Part shown: positions 35,382-44,899 of the stretch, piece by piece
Layout of the letters: each line of letters begins with the position of its first letter
How positions within the stretch are numbered: the first letter of the stretch is position 1
NCBI GenBank assembly: GCA_023241745.1
Contig: JALQCY010000003.1
Span: 1 to 64,000 of the forward strand
Length of the DNA stretch: 64,000 nt
Origin: Isoptericola peretonis
GTDB lineage: Bacteria > Actinomycetota > Actinomycetes > Actinomycetales > Cellulomonadaceae
Reading direction: 5' to 3'
Notes under the pieces: model-generated
The model's database searches: none
What the model saw: the letters and a program-made list of their open reading frames with translations, nothing else
What the model was told of the DNA's origin: nothing
Position numbers and translations under genes: made by a program

Positions 35382-35690
35382 ATGGACCGGAAGACGTCGC
35401 AGGACCTGGCCGTGCTGGCCGAGCTGGACTACCGCCGCGAGCGGATCGCCGAGACCTACGGGCGCGGCGTGCCCGCCCCGGTCCGGGCCGTGGGCCGGTG
35501 GGCCGCGGCGGCCGTGCGCCGGGTGCGGGACCACGAGACCGTGCAGCGCCTGGGCTCCACGATCGACGCCGTGGCGGCGCGGACCGACGCCGAGGCCTGG
35601 GACCGGCAGGTGACCCGCCGGGCCGAGCAGATCGCGCACGGGCTCGACGCGCTGCGGCCGCAGGACGGCGCCGGACGCCGGGCCGCCTGA
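35382..35690 (+). CDS. Small hypothetical protein
   Basis: A 102-residue charged, helical protein (DLAVLAELDYRRERIAETYGRG, then RVRDHETVQRLGSTIDAVAART). No family recognised. The ATG at 35382 has GACGAGGAC just upstream; an in-frame GTG at 35319 would add 21 Arg/Asp-rich residues. It ends one base before the ATG used here for the LuxR regulator, so the two are likely co-transcribed. Confidence 0.6.
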   Translation: MDRKTSQDLAVLAELDYRRERIAETYGRGVPAPVRAVGRWAAAAVRRVRDHETVQRLGSTIDAVAARTDAEAWDRQVTRRAEQIAHGLDALRPQDGAGRRAA

Positions 35691-35691
35691 C

Positions 35692-38600
35692 ATGGCGCAG
35701 GCCGCCACGGCCCCCGGAAAACCTGGGGCGGGTGTGGGCGCCCGGTGGGACGATCACCTGGTGCGTCGTTCCAGCGAGATCCCCCTGATCGCCCGCCACG
35801 AGGAGGTCGCCGCCTTCCGCGGTGCGCTGGCGCGTGCCGCGGAGGGCCAGCCCGGCGTGCTGCTGCTCGGCGGTGACGCCGGCGTGGGCAAGACCCGCCT
35901 GGTGACGCACCTGGCCGACCTGGCGCGCGACGAGGGAGCGCGGGTCGTCGTCGCGCACTGCGTGGACCTGGGCGACGTCGGCATCCCGTACCTGCCGTTC
36001 ACGGAGGCGCTGGGCGAGCTGCGGTCCGTCCCCACGGTCGCGGAGGTCATCGCCGAGCGTCCCGCCCTGGCCCGCCTGCTCGACCCGGCGAGCGGCTCCG
36101 GCACCGACCACGCGGAACGGCTGCAGCTGCTGGACGGCGTGGCCGGCAGCCTCGCCGCGGCCGGGCGCGCGGGCTCCCCGCTGGTGCTCGTGGTCGAGGA
36201 CGTGCACTGGGCCGACGAGTCCACGCGCGACGTGCTGCGCTTCGTCGTGGCCCGGCTGCGCTCGGAGCACCTGCTGCTCGTCGTGACGTACCGCAGCGAC
36301 GACGTCCACCGCCGCCACCCCTTGCGACCGGTCATCGCGGAGCTGCACCGGCAGCGCCCGGTGGAGCACGTGGAGCTGTCGCCGTTCACGCCGGACGAGC
36401 TGCGCGAGTTCACCACGGCCACGCGGGGCGAGCCCCTCGACGAGCGGGAGTTCGACGCGGTGCGCACGCGGTCGGACGGCAACGCGTTCTTCGCCGAGGA
36501 GCTGCTCGACGCCGGGCAGCCGTCGGCCGTGCTCCCCTGGTCGCTGGCCGACGTGCTGCACACCCGCCTCCAGCGGCTGGACCCGGCGGTGCAGCAGCTC
36601 GTGCGGCTGGCCGCCGTCGCGGGACGTCAGGTGGACGAGGCGCTGCTGCGCGCCGCGGCACCGCTGCTGCCCGGCCTCGAGGCGCCCGGCACGGCCGAGG
36701 CCGCGCTCCGGGAGGCCGTCGCGCAGCAGGTGCTGGGCGTCGAGGGCCAGCAGGTCGCGTTCCGCCACGCCCTGGTGGCGGAGGCCCTGGTGCTCGACCT
36801 GCTGCCGGGCGAGCGCACGGCCATGCACCGCGCCTACCTGGCAGCGCTGACCGCCGACCCGTCGCTGGGTTCCGCCGCCAAGCGCGCGCACCACGCGCTG
36901 CAGGGCCACGACCTGCCCGCCGCGCTCGTCGCGTCCCACGACGCCGCCCGTAGCGCCGCCGAGCTGCTCGCCCCCGCCGAGGAGCTGCGGCACCTGGAGC
37001 AGGTGCTGGCGCTGTGGGAGACGGTGCCGGACGCCGCGGACCTGCTCGGCGCCGATCGGGTCGACCTCGTCCTCGAGACGGCGGCCGCGGCGAGCTCTGC
37101 CGGGCAGGCGACGCGGGCAGAACAGCTCGCCCGGCGCGCCGTCGAGGGACTCGACGGCGACCCGGCCCGCCAGGCGCGGCTGCGCCATGTGCTCGTGCGC
37201 TACCTGCTCAACGTGGAGGGCACGGCGGAAGCGCTGCGACAGACCACCCTCGCGCTCGACGTCCTCCTCCCCGGCGTGACCGGCACGGACGGTCCCGGCG
37301 CGGAGGGCGGCCCGGCGGTCGACGACGCCGCCGCGACGCCCGACCTGGCGTGGACGCTCGCCGTCCGGGCGCGTGCCCTGCTCTCCGTGGACCGGGACGA
37401 CGAGGCGGGCGGTTACGCCCGCCTGACCGTCGAGGTCGCCCGCCGTGCCGGTGCGGCGGGGGCGGAGGCGGACGCCCTGACCACCCTCGCGATCCTCGAG
37501 GTCGCCGAGCCGGACGCCGCCGCGGGGCGCCTCGAGGCGGCACAGGAGCGCGCCGCCGACGCCGGCGACCTCCCCACGGAGCTGCGGTCCTGGTACAACC
37601 TGGCTGCCACGCACTTCTACGCCGGCAGGCTCGAGGCCGCCGGGCGAACGCTCGAGGACGGGCTCGCCCGGGCGCGCGCCACCGGCATGCTGTGGTCCAC
37701 GTACGGCGTGGAGATGGTCGACCTCACCCAGATCCTGCCGTACCTCACCGGCGACCTGACCGAGCACGAGATGCCGCAGGGCGCGCCCGCCTGGGTGCTC
37801 CCGTACCTCGAGGCGGGCCGCCTGTACGCCGCGGTCGCGCGCGAGGGCGGCGACGCCGCCGCCCGGGCGGAGGCGCTGCGCCCCCACTGGGACTCCGACG
37901 GCCAGGTCGCCCTCATCTCCGGGGGCACCCTGGTGGACGCCCTGACGTGGGCCGGCCGGTACGAGGAGGCGGTCGCGCTGGCGGAGGAGGTCGCCGCCCA
38001 CCTCGGTGTCGCGTGGTCCGAGTTCTTCCTGGGCCGCATCTGGATCTCCGCGCTGGCGCTCGCCGCCCTGGCCGACGACGCCGAGTCCCGCCCGCGCCCG
38101 GAGGCCGGCCCGGCGTCCGCGCAGCTGGCCCGCGGCGACGCCCTGCGGGAGGTCGCGCACGAGACCGCCCGCCGCGGCCGCCCGCGCGGCGGTCAGCTCG
38201 GCCCCGAGGGGCGCGCCTGGCTGCGACGCGCGGAGGCCGAGCACGCCCGGCTCCGCGCCGCCCTCACCGGCGAGGCCGCCGACCCTGCCCTGTGGGAGGC
38301 GACCGTCCGGGAGTTCGGCTTCGGCTACCGGTACGAGGTGGCGCGGTCCCGCTTCCGCTGGGCACAGGCCCTGCGCGCCGCGGGCGACGTGCCCGCCGCC
38401 GAGGTGGAGGCGGCCGAGGCGCTCGGCGAGGCCGACGCGATGGGCGCCGCGCCGCTGGTCGACGCGATCCGTGCGTGGGGCCGGCGGGCCCGCGTGCCGT
38501 TGCCCGGCACCCGCCGCACGACGTCCCTCCTCACCGAGCGCGAGGAAGAGGTGCTGACCCTCGTGGCGCAGGGCCTGAGCAACCGGCAGATCGGCGAGCG

Positions 38601-38721
38601 GCTGTACATCTCCACCAAGACGGTCAGCGTGCACGTGTCCAACCTGCTCGCGAAGCTCGGCGTCTCGGGGCGTGCGGAGGCGGTCGCCGTCGCGCACCGG
38701 CGCGGGCTCATCGGCGTGTGA
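35692..38721 (+). CDS. Large ATP-binding LuxR (LAL/MalT-like) regulator
   Basis: A 1009-residue STAND-type activator. An AAA/NTPase domain begins LIARHEEVAAFRGALARA and has Walker A GGDAGVGKTRL (about residues 60-70) and Walker B LVLVVEDVHWADE (about 165-177). A long helical TPR-like region follows. The C-terminal LuxR helix-turn-helix is LTEREEEVLTLVAQGLSNRQIGERLYISTKTVSVHVSNLLAKL. Such proteins turn on transcription when a ligand allows ATP-driven assembly; ligand and targets are unknown. The start is uncertain: ATG 35692 lacks a clear ribosome site, while GTG 35761 has GACGAT 6 bases upstream (leaderless) and would give 986 residues. Confidence 0.9.
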   Translation: MAQAATAPGKPGAGVGARWDDHLVRRSSEIPLIARHEEVAAFRGALARAAEGQPGVLLLGGDAGVGKTRLVTHLADLARDEGARVVVAHCVDLGDVGIPYLPFTEALGELRSVPTVAEVIAERPALARLLDPASGSGTDHAERLQLLDGVAGSLAAAGRAGSPLVLVVEDVHWADESTRDVLRFVVARLRSEHLLLVVTYRSDDVHRRHPLRPVIAELHRQRPVEHVELSPFTPDELREFTTATRGEPLDEREFDAVRTRSDGNAFFAEELLDAGQPSAVLPWSLADVLHTRLQRLDPAVQQLVRLAAVAGRQVDEALLRAAAPLLPGLEAPGTAEAALREAVAQQVLGVEGQQVAFRHALVAEALVLDLLPGERTAMHRAYLAALTADPSLGSAAKRAHHALQGHDLPAALVASHDAARSAAELLAPAEELRHLEQVLALWETVPDAADLLGADRVDLVLETAAAASSAGQATRAEQLARRAVEGLDGDPARQARLRHVLVRYLLNVEGTAEALRQTTLALDVLLPGVTGTDGPGAEGGPAVDDAAATPDLAWTLAVRARALLSVDRDDEAGGYARLTVEVARRAGAAGAEADALTTLAILEVAEPDAAAGRLEAAQERAADAGDLPTELRSWYNLAATHFYAGRLEAAGRTLEDGLARARATGMLWSTYGVEMVDLTQILPYLTGDLTEHEMPQGAPAWVLPYLEAGRLYAAVAREGGDAAARAEALRPHWDSDGQVALISGGTLVDALTWAGRYEEAVALAEEVAAHLGVAWSEFFLGRIWISALALAALADDAESRPRPEAGPASAQLARGDALREVAHETARRGRPRGGQLGPEGRAWLRRAEAEHARLRAALTGEAADPALWEATVREFGFGYRYEVARSRFRWAQALRAAGDVPAAEVEAAEALGEADAMGAAPLVDAIRAWGRRARVPLPGTRRTTSLLTEREEEVLTLVAQGLSNRQIGERLYISTKTVSVHVSNLLAKLGVSGRAEAVAVAHRRGLIGV

Positions 38722-38732
38722 GCGGGCAGGGG

Positions 38733-38738
38733 CATACT
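38733..38738 (+). promoter_or_regulatory. -10 element of a leaderless promoter (SpoIIE gene)
   Basis: CATACT is followed by 7 bases and the GTG start at 38746. Confidence 0.45.
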
Positions 38739-38745
38739 GGGGCCC

Positions 38746-41145
38746 GTGCCGGAAGCCCAGGCTGTCGGCTCCCTGTCCGGTCCGTCGCCCGGTCCGGTGC
38801 CCGGCGTCACGTCCGATCGTGTGCCCGGCCCGCCGCCCGGACCGGCCACCGGTGAGCCCGTCGCAGACGAGGTGTTCGACCGCATCGCGCGGCTCGTGCA
38901 CCGCCAGCTCGGCGTGCCCGCCGCCGCCGTCGTCATGCTCACCGACGACGGCGACATGAAGACCCTGCCCGGGGCCGTCGGCCTCCCGGACTCCGTGCAG
39001 CGCACCCGACGCCTCGAGCTGCCCCAGCCGTTGACGACGACCGTCGCCCGCACCCGCACGCCGCTGGTGGTGCGCGACGCCGACGAGGACCCGCGCATCG
39101 GCGGCCGGCACGTCATCGGCGGGCTGGTGCTCGCGGCCTACGCCGGGTACCCGATCGAGGACGCCCGCGGTCACGTCGTCGGAGCGCTCTGGGCGGTGTC
39201 CTCCGTCCCGCGCGCCTGGACCGAGAGCGACCTCGCGACGCTGGCCGACCTGTCCGCCGCCGCGTCGGGCGAGCTGCGGCTGCGCGCCGAGCGGGAGCGC
39301 GCGCGGCTCGCCGAGCAGGTCGCGTTCCGCGCGCACCGGCGGTCGCGGTTCCTGCTCGGCCTGTCCGAGCGGTTCGCGCGCGTCACCACGCTGGACGAGG
39401 TCGAGGACGCCATCGCGCACGTCATCGGCACCGGCACGGGGGCCCGCTGGGTGTCGCTGGCGCTCGTGGACGCCGACCGGCGGCACCTGTCGTTCTTCAC
39501 CGTGGGGCACCACCACCCCGGCGAGCCCGCGCTGCGCAGCACGCGGCTCGACGCCCCCCGCCCGGACACGCACGTCGTGCGCAGCCGCGCCGCGCTGCGC
39601 TTCCGCGACCACGCGGAGATGGTGGCCACCTACCCGGAGATGGGCCCGGTCGGATCGGTCTCCGAGGGCGCCCGCTCGTTTCTGCCGGTGATGTCGAACG
39701 GGATGGTCGTGGGCGTCATCGCGTGCGTGTGGGACCAGGCCCGCGAGCACGACGCCGAGACCGCGGCGCTCGAGTCCACGATCAGCCGGTACGTGGCGCT
39801 CGCCCTGGAACGGGTGGCGCTGCTGGAGGCGCGGCGCCGGGTGGCGACCACGCTCCAGGAGTCGATGCTCACCGCGCCGCCCACCGTGGCCCACCTCGAC
39901 ATCGCCACCACCTACTCCCCCGCGGCGCGCACCGACCAGGTGGGCGGCGACTGGTACGACGCGGTGGTGCGCGACGACGGCACGGCGATCGTCATGATCG
40001 GCGACGTCGCGGGCCACGACGTGCACGCCGCCGCGCAGATGGGCCAGCTGCGCTCCATGCTGCGGGCGCTCGCGTGGAGCCACGACGAGTCGCCCGCCGG
40101 CCTGCTCACCCGCCTCGACAAGGCCAACGCGCGGCTCGGCCCGCGGGCGATGGCCACCGCCGTCGTCGCACGCCTGGACCGCGACCCGGCGCCGTGCCCC
40201 CAGGAGCGCCCGGCCGACGGCGCGGCGGCGACCCGGCCGGAGCGCGCGTACACGCTCACGTGGTCGGTGGCGGGACATCCGCCGCCGATGGTGCTGCGCC
40301 GGGACGGCCGCGTGGAGCGGCTCGACGAGACGCCCGACCTGCTGCTGGGCGTCGTGCCCACCACCCCGCGCGCCGACCGCACCGCCCGCCTGCTGCCGGG
40401 CGACACCCTCGTGCTGTACACGGACGGGCTCGTGGAGCGCCGGGGCGTGCCCAGCGACCAGCGGCTCTCCGACCTGGAGGCCGTGCTGCGGTCCTCGCAC
40501 GGCGAGGCCACCTCCGCCGTCCCACGCGCGCTCGTGCGGGGGCTCGTCGGCGACCGGCAGCGGGACGACGTCGCGGTGCTCGCGGTGCGCGTGCGCGTGC
40601 CGGCGCCGTCGGGACCGCCGTCGTCGGCCGGGCCGGCCGAGGCGGAGCGCCGCGTGGCCGACGACGACCTGAGCGACCTCGGGCCCGCCCGCCGCTGGGT
40701 GGACGACGTGCTCGAGTCGTGCGACGTCTCCGACGAGCAGCGGCGCACCGCGATGCTGCTGACCAGCGAGGTGCTGACCAACGCCCTGGAGCACGGCGAG
40801 GGGCCCATCACGGCGACCGTCGAGGTGGACGACCGGCGCCTGCGCGTGGGCGTGCGCGACGGCAGCACCGCCGAGCCGGAGCTGCAGTCGCCGCAGCCGC
40901 AGGACCTGTCGGGCCGCGGCGTGCTCTTCCTGGACCGGCTGGCGTCGCGCTGGGGGGTGCTGCGGCACGACGGCTCTGACGCGGTAGGGCGCCATTCCGG
41001 CGTCGTCGAGGGCAAGACGGTGTGGTTCGAGATCGACCGGGCGGCCCGCCCGCTCACCGGCACCGTGGCGCGGGTGCGCCCTCCGACGCCCGCCACGGGG
41101 GCGGTCCCCCTCGTCGAGCGCGTGCTGCGCGACGACCGCCGCTGA
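38746..41145 (+). CDS. GAF-GAF-SpoIIE phosphatase fused to an anti-sigma-like ATPase
   Basis: A 799-residue signalling protein. After a Pro-rich start come two GAF sensor domains (about 35-180 and 205-360), a PP2C-type SpoIIE phosphatase (about 365-620, with VGGDWYDAV, GDVAGHDVHAA and QRDDVAVLAVRV), and a C-terminal GHKL ATPase (about 650-790) with the N-box SEVLTNALEHGEG and the G-box GRGVLFLDRLASRWGV. Phosphatase and RsbW-like kinase thus sit in one chain, as in partner-switching networks controlling sigma factors. No STAS antagonist is encoded nearby. A sigma factor gene follows at 41212, but that type is not a known partner-switch target. Confidence 0.92.
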   Translation: MPEAQAVGSLSGPSPGPVPGVTSDRVPGPPPGPATGEPVADEVFDRIARLVHRQLGVPAAAVVMLTDDGDMKTLPGAVGLPDSVQRTRRLELPQPLTTTVARTRTPLVVRDADEDPRIGGRHVIGGLVLAAYAGYPIEDARGHVVGALWAVSSVPRAWTESDLATLADLSAAASGELRLRAERERARLAEQVAFRAHRRSRFLLGLSERFARVTTLDEVEDAIAHVIGTGTGARWVSLALVDADRRHLSFFTVGHHHPGEPALRSTRLDAPRPDTHVVRSRAALRFRDHAEMVATYPEMGPVGSVSEGARSFLPVMSNGMVVGVIACVWDQAREHDAETAALESTISRYVALALERVALLEARRRVATTLQESMLTAPPTVAHLDIATTYSPAARTDQVGGDWYDAVVRDDGTAIVMIGDVAGHDVHAAAQMGQLRSMLRALAWSHDESPAGLLTRLDKANARLGPRAMATAVVARLDRDPAPCPQERPADGAAATRPERAYTLTWSVAGHPPPMVLRRDGRVERLDETPDLLLGVVPTTPRADRTARLLPGDTLVLYTDGLVERRGVPSDQRLSDLEAVLRSSHGEATSAVPRALVRGLVGDRQRDDVAVLAVRVRVPAPSGPPSSAGPAEAERRVADDDLSDLGPARRWVDDVLESCDVSDEQRRTAMLLTSEVLTNALEHGEGPITATVEVDDRRLRVGVRDGSTAEPELQSPQPQDLSGRGVLFLDRLASRWGVLRHDGSDAVGRHSGVVEGKTVWFEIDRAARPLTGTVARVRPPTPATGAVPLVERVLRDDRR

Positions 41146-41198
41146 ACGCCAGGTCGTCGCCCCGGTCAATACCCCTCCCCAGTGTCGGCGGCCGGACG

Positions 41199-41204
41199 TA
41201 CGGT
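41199..41204 (+). promoter_or_regulatory. -10 element of a leaderless promoter (sigma factor gene)
   Basis: TACGGT is followed by 7 bases and the GTG start at 41212. Confidence 0.45.
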
Positions 41205-41211
41205 GTGAGAC

Positions 41212-42270
41212 GTGACACACATCACCCAGCGCACCGCCGCGCCGCCCGCCACCCCCCGGGCGACGACGGCCGGCGACGCCTCCGACGACATCGGCGCCCT
41301 GCTCGAGCAGTACCGCCGCGAGCTCACGGGCTACTGCTACCGCATGCTCGGCGGCGCGTTCGAGGCCGACGACGCGGTGCAGGAGACCCTGCTGCGCGCG
41401 TGGCGCTCCTACGACAAGTTCGAGGGGCGGTCGTCGCTGCGGTCGTGGCTGTACCGGATCGCCACGAACGTGTGCTTCGACCACCTGGGCTCGTCGAAGC
41501 GGCGCGAGCGCCCGATGGGGCTCGGCGGGCCGCAGCCCGCGGAGGAGCAGTACTTCGGCGACGTGCTCGCCGAGGACCGGTGGCTCGAGCCCGTGCCCGA
41601 CGACGCCGTCCTCCCGCGCGAGGGCGACCCGGCGGACGTCGCGGTGGGCCGCGAGTCCATCCGCCTCGCCTTCGTGGCCGCGCTGCAGCACCTGCCGGCC
41701 CGGCAGCGGGCGGTGCTGGTGCTGCGCGAGGTGCTGCGCTGGTCCGCCGCGGAGGTGGCCGCGCTGCTCGACACGACCGTCGCGTCCGTGAACAGCGCGC
41801 TGCAGCGCGCCCGCGCCACCCTGGGCGCCAAGGGCCTGCGGCGGCCCGGCGGCGACACGGACCTCGACGGGTCCGACGAGTCCTGGGCCGACGTCGACCA
41901 GCAGCTGCTCGAGCGGTACCTGGACGCCTTCGAGCGGTACGACATGGACGCCCTGGTCGCGCTGCTGCACGAGGACGCCGTGCTCAACATGCCGCCGTAC
42001 ACGATGTGGGTGCACGGCCGCTCGGAGGTGATCCGGTGGATGACCGGCCCCGGCGCCGGGTGCCGGGGCTCGCGCTGCGTGCCCCTGCGGGCCAACGGCT
42101 CGCTGGCGTACGGCCAGTATCGCCGGGACCCTTCTGGCGGGTGGTCGCCGTGGGGCCTCGCCGTCCTCGAGGACGACGGGAGCGGCCGCATCACCGGCAT
42201 CACCACGTTCCTCGACACCTCCACCTGGTTCCCCCGCTTCGGCCTCCCCGACCGCCTGCCCGCCCTCTGA
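41212..42270 (+). CDS. Sigma-70 family ECF-like sigma factor with SnoaL-like C-terminus (SigG/SigX5 type)
   Basis: A 352-residue sigma factor. Region 2 is seen in ELTGYCYRMLGGAFEADDAVQETLLRAW and GRSSLRSWLYRIATNVCFDHL. Region 4 is LPARQRAVLVLREVLRWSAAEVAALLDTTVASVNSALQRARATL. Residues about 230-350 form an NTF2/SnoaL-like domain (YLDAFERYDMDALVALLHEDAVLNMPPY). This matches actinobacterial SigG-type factors, where the SnoaL domain is thought to replace a separate anti-sigma factor. No anti-sigma gene is adjacent. Confidence 0.93.
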   Translation: MTHITQRTAAPPATPRATTAGDASDDIGALLEQYRRELTGYCYRMLGGAFEADDAVQETLLRAWRSYDKFEGRSSLRSWLYRIATNVCFDHLGSSKRRERPMGLGGPQPAEEQYFGDVLAEDRWLEPVPDDAVLPREGDPADVAVGRESIRLAFVAALQHLPARQRAVLVLREVLRWSAAEVAALLDTTVASVNSALQRARATLGAKGLRRPGGDTDLDGSDESWADVDQQLLERYLDAFERYDMDALVALLHEDAVLNMPPYTMWVHGRSEVIRWMTGPGAGCRGSRCVPLRANGSLAYGQYRRDPSGGWSPWGLAVLEDDGSGRITGITTFLDTSTWFPRFGLPDRLPAL

Positions 42271-42307
42271 CCTGCGGGCCCGCCGCGCCCCGGGCCCGCG
42301 GCTGGGC

Positions 42308-42313
42308 TACGTT
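42308..42313 (+). promoter_or_regulatory. -10 element of a leaderless promoter (AI-2E family gene)
   Basis: TACGTT is followed by 6 bases and the ATG start at 42320. Confidence 0.5.
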
Positions 42314-42319
42314 TCCCGC

Positions 42320-43654
42320 ATGACCACGGACGCCCCGCACCCCGAGGGCGTGCCCCCCACCGGGACGCCCGCGCCCGCGCCGGACGAGGGGACCGACGAC
42401 TCGGTCCGCCCCGTGCAGCACGACAGCCGCAACCCGCCGCGGTGGCTGCCGCGGGCCCTCGCGATGACGGTCGTGGCCGTCTTCGTCGCCACCTTCCTGG
42501 CGTACGCGTTCGGGCAGCTGGGCGGGCTCGCCGTCAACGTGCTCATCGCGTTCTTCATCGCCCTCGCGCTCGAGCCGGTCGTGGTCTGGCTGGTGCGGCA
42601 CGGGTGGCGGCGCGGTGCGGCCGCCGGGGTCGCGCTGGGCGGGTCGATCGTCGTGGTGGCGGGGGTGTTCGCCCTCTTCGGCAACCTGTTCGTGCAGCAG
42701 CTGGTCCAGCTCGTCTCCACGCTGCCCGAGCTGTACACGAGCCTCCAGACCGGCATCGAGGCCCGCTGGGACGTCACCGTCCCCGACTCCGACGACCTGC
42801 TCGCCCAGGCCCTCGACCAGTGGGGGCAGGACGTGGCGACGGGCGCCATCAGCGTGGGCGTGTCGATCGTGGGCGTGCTCTTCGCGATCACCACGATCCT
42901 GCTCGTCACCTACTACGTGATCGCGGCGGGGCCGCGGTTCCGCGCGGCGATCTGCGCGTGGCTCCGGCCCGACCGGCAGCAGGAGGTGCTGACCCTCTGG
43001 GAGATCACGCAGGTGAAGGTCTCCGACTTCATCAGCTCGCGGATCGTCCTGGCCGCGCTGTCGAGCGTCTTCACCTTCGTGTTCCTGCTCATCGTCAACA
43101 CGCCGTACGCCCTGCCCCTGGCGGTGTTCACGGGGGTGGTCTCGCAGTTCGTGCCGACCATCGGCACGTACATCGGCGGCGCGCTGCCCGTGGCCGTCGC
43201 ACTCGCCGCGCAGGGCCTGCCGCAGGCCGTCGCCGTCCTGGTCTTCATCGTCGCCTACCAGCAGGTGGAGAACCTGATCTTCTCCCCGCGGATCAGCGCG
43301 CGGGCCCTCGAGATGAACCCCGCGGTGTCGTTCGTCGGCGTGCTCGGCTTCGGCGCGGTGTTCGGCGCCCTCGGCGCCTTCCTCGCCCTGCCGGTCCTCG
43401 CGACGGTCCAGGCCGTCGCCAACACGTTCCTCCAGCGGCACGAGCTCGTCGAGTCGCACCTGCTGCACGACCCGGACCCGGCGTCCGGCAGGAGGGCGGG
43501 CACCCGGTCGGGAGACGCGTCGGGCGACGCCTCGGGCGATGCCTCGAGCAGGGGCGGTGACCGGCTGACGAGCCGGCGCCGGCGCAACCTCGAGGCAGGC
43601 GAGCGGGCCGCCCGCGAGGCGGCGGCACGACGGCGGGACGGGGCGGAGGAGTGA
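42320..43654 (+). CDS. AI-2E/PerM family membrane protein
   Basis: A 444-residue protein with about eight hydrophobic segments and the AI-2E exporter family pattern (IAFFIALALEPVVVWLVRHGWRRGAAAG; FTGVVSQFVPTIGTYIGGALPV; YQQVENLIFSPRISARALEMNP). Relatives are linked to AI-2 export or Na+/H+ exchange; function here is unproven. Both ends are hydrophilic; the C-terminal tail has a short GDAS repeat (three copies near residue 400) and many Arg. The stop overlaps the antiporter start, so the two are co-translated. Confidence 0.9.
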   Translation: MTTDAPHPEGVPPTGTPAPAPDEGTDDSVRPVQHDSRNPPRWLPRALAMTVVAVFVATFLAYAFGQLGGLAVNVLIAFFIALALEPVVVWLVRHGWRRGAAAGVALGGSIVVVAGVFALFGNLFVQQLVQLVSTLPELYTSLQTGIEARWDVTVPDSDDLLAQALDQWGQDVATGAISVGVSIVGVLFAITTILLVTYYVIAAGPRFRAAICAWLRPDRQQEVLTLWEITQVKVSDFISSRIVLAALSSVFTFVFLLIVNTPYALPLAVFTGVVSQFVPTIGTYIGGALPVAVALAAQGLPQAVAVLVFIVAYQQVENLIFSPRISARALEMNPAVSFVGVLGFGAVFGALGAFLALPVLATVQAVANTFLQRHELVESHLLHDPDPASGRRAGTRSGDASGDASGDASSRGGDRLTSRRRRNLEAGERAAREAAARRRDGAEE

Positions 43655-44871
43655 GCGTGGACCTGGTCGGTGGCATCGCGCTGGTCGTGGCGGTCGGCGT
43701 GGCGGGGCAGGTGGCGGCCCGGTCGCTGCGCGTGCCGTCCATCCTGCTGCTGCTGGTGCTCGGCCTCCTCGTGGGCCCGGTGCTCGGCTGGCTCGACCCG
43801 GACGAGGTGTTCGGCGACGCCCTGTTCCCGCTCGTCTCGATGGCGGTGGGCCTGCTGCTCTTCGAGGAGTCCCTCAAGCTGGACTTCGGGCGGCTGCGCG
43901 GCGGCGCGCGCCGGCCGGTGCTCGGCCTGGTCACCACCGGAGCGCTGGTCACGGGCCTCGGCGCCACCGCGATCGCGTACCTGTTCCTCGACGTGACGTG
44001 GGGCCGGGCCGCCGTCGTCGGGGCGATCCTCATCGTGTCCGGGCCCACCGTCGTCGGGCCGCTGCTCGCGATCATCCGTCCCCGCCAGCCCGTCGAGTCG
44101 GTGCTCGCCTTCGAGGGCATCTTCATCGACCCGATCGGCGCCACCGTCGCGCTCGCGGTGGCGAACGTCGTGCTGCACGCCGAGCCCGTCAGCCTGCTGG
44201 CCACCGGCGGCTGGGGCCTGCTGGTGGGCGTCGTCGCCGCCGCCCTGCTCGTGGTCCTCATCCGTTTCGGCCGGGTGCCGAGGGAGACCGAGGTGGTGCT
44301 CGCGTTCGCGTTCGCCCTCGGGGCCTACGCGCTCGCCGAGGGGGTGCACGACGAGGCCGGGCTGTTCGCCACCACCGCGCTCGGCGCCGCCCTGGCGAAC
44401 CAGCGGGTGGCGCGCACCGAGCCGCTGCACGAGTTCGGCACCCACATCGGCCTGCTGCTCATCGGCGCGCTGTTCGTCGTGCTGTCCGCCCGCATCGACC
44501 TGGACGCCCTGGCCCGGTACGCCCTGCCCACCATCGGGATCGTCGCCCTCCTGGTGCTGGTGCTGCGCCCGCTCGTGGCCGGCCTGTCCACCCTCGGCAC
44601 CGAGCTGCGCTGGTCGGACCGCGCGATGATCGGGTGGATGGCCCCGCGCGGCATCGTCGCCGCCTCCACGGCGTCCGTCTTCTCGCTGCGGTTCGAGGAC
44701 GCCGGCGAGCCGTTCCCCCAGCTGGTGCCGGTGGTCTTCGGCGTCGTGCTGCTCACGGCGATCGTCTACGGGTTCACCGGTGCGCCCGCCGCGTCGCTAC
44801 TCGGGGTGCGCTCGTCCGAGCGGGAGCGGCTCGACGACGACGGCCTGCCGGTCCTCGACCGGTCGGCCTGA
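43651..44871 (+). CDS. CPA1-type cation/proton antiporter
   Basis: A 406-residue membrane protein with about twelve hydrophobic segments. The N-terminal RVPSILLLLVLGLLVGP, the VSGPTVVGPLLAIIRP segment and FEGIFIDPIGATVALAV (Asp in a membrane helix) fit the NhaP/CPA1 exchange family; WMAPRGIVAASTASVF near the C-terminus is also typical. Expected to exchange Na+ or K+ for protons. The GTG at 43651 overlaps the preceding stop (GTGA). Confidence 0.9.
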   Translation: MSVDLVGGIALVVAVGVAGQVAARSLRVPSILLLLVLGLLVGPVLGWLDPDEVFGDALFPLVSMAVGLLLFEESLKLDFGRLRGGARRPVLGLVTTGALVTGLGATAIAYLFLDVTWGRAAVVGAILIVSGPTVVGPLLAIIRPRQPVESVLAFEGIFIDPIGATVALAVANVVLHAEPVSLLATGGWGLLVGVVAAALLVVLIRFGRVPRETEVVLAFAFALGAYALAEGVHDEAGLFATTALGAALANQRVARTEPLHEFGTHIGLLLIGALFVVLSARIDLDALARYALPTIGIVALLVLVLRPLVAGLSTLGTELRWSDRAMIGWMAPRGIVAASTASVFSLRFEDAGEPFPQLVPVVFGVVLLTAIVYGFTGAPAASLLGVRSSERERLDDDGLPVLDRSA

Positions 44872-44887
44872 CGACCGGCGCGCTGCC

Positions 44888-44893
44888 TACGAT
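44888..44893 (+). promoter_or_regulatory. -10 element of a leaderless promoter (stress protein gene)
   Basis: TACGAT is followed by 6 bases and the ATG start at 44900. Confidence 0.55.
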
Positions 44894-44899
44894 GACGCC

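Noticed and set aside
35308..42015. A 2235-codon open frame on the minus strand
   Set aside because: It lies antisense to four well-supported genes and its composition (long Arg/Gly/His/Gln-rich runs, no domains) is that of a high-GC shadow frame.
43501..43560. Short tandem GDAS-coding repeat as a regulatory repeat
   Set aside because: It is a three-copy low-complexity stretch inside the hydrophilic tail of the AI-2E family protein and is explained by coding.
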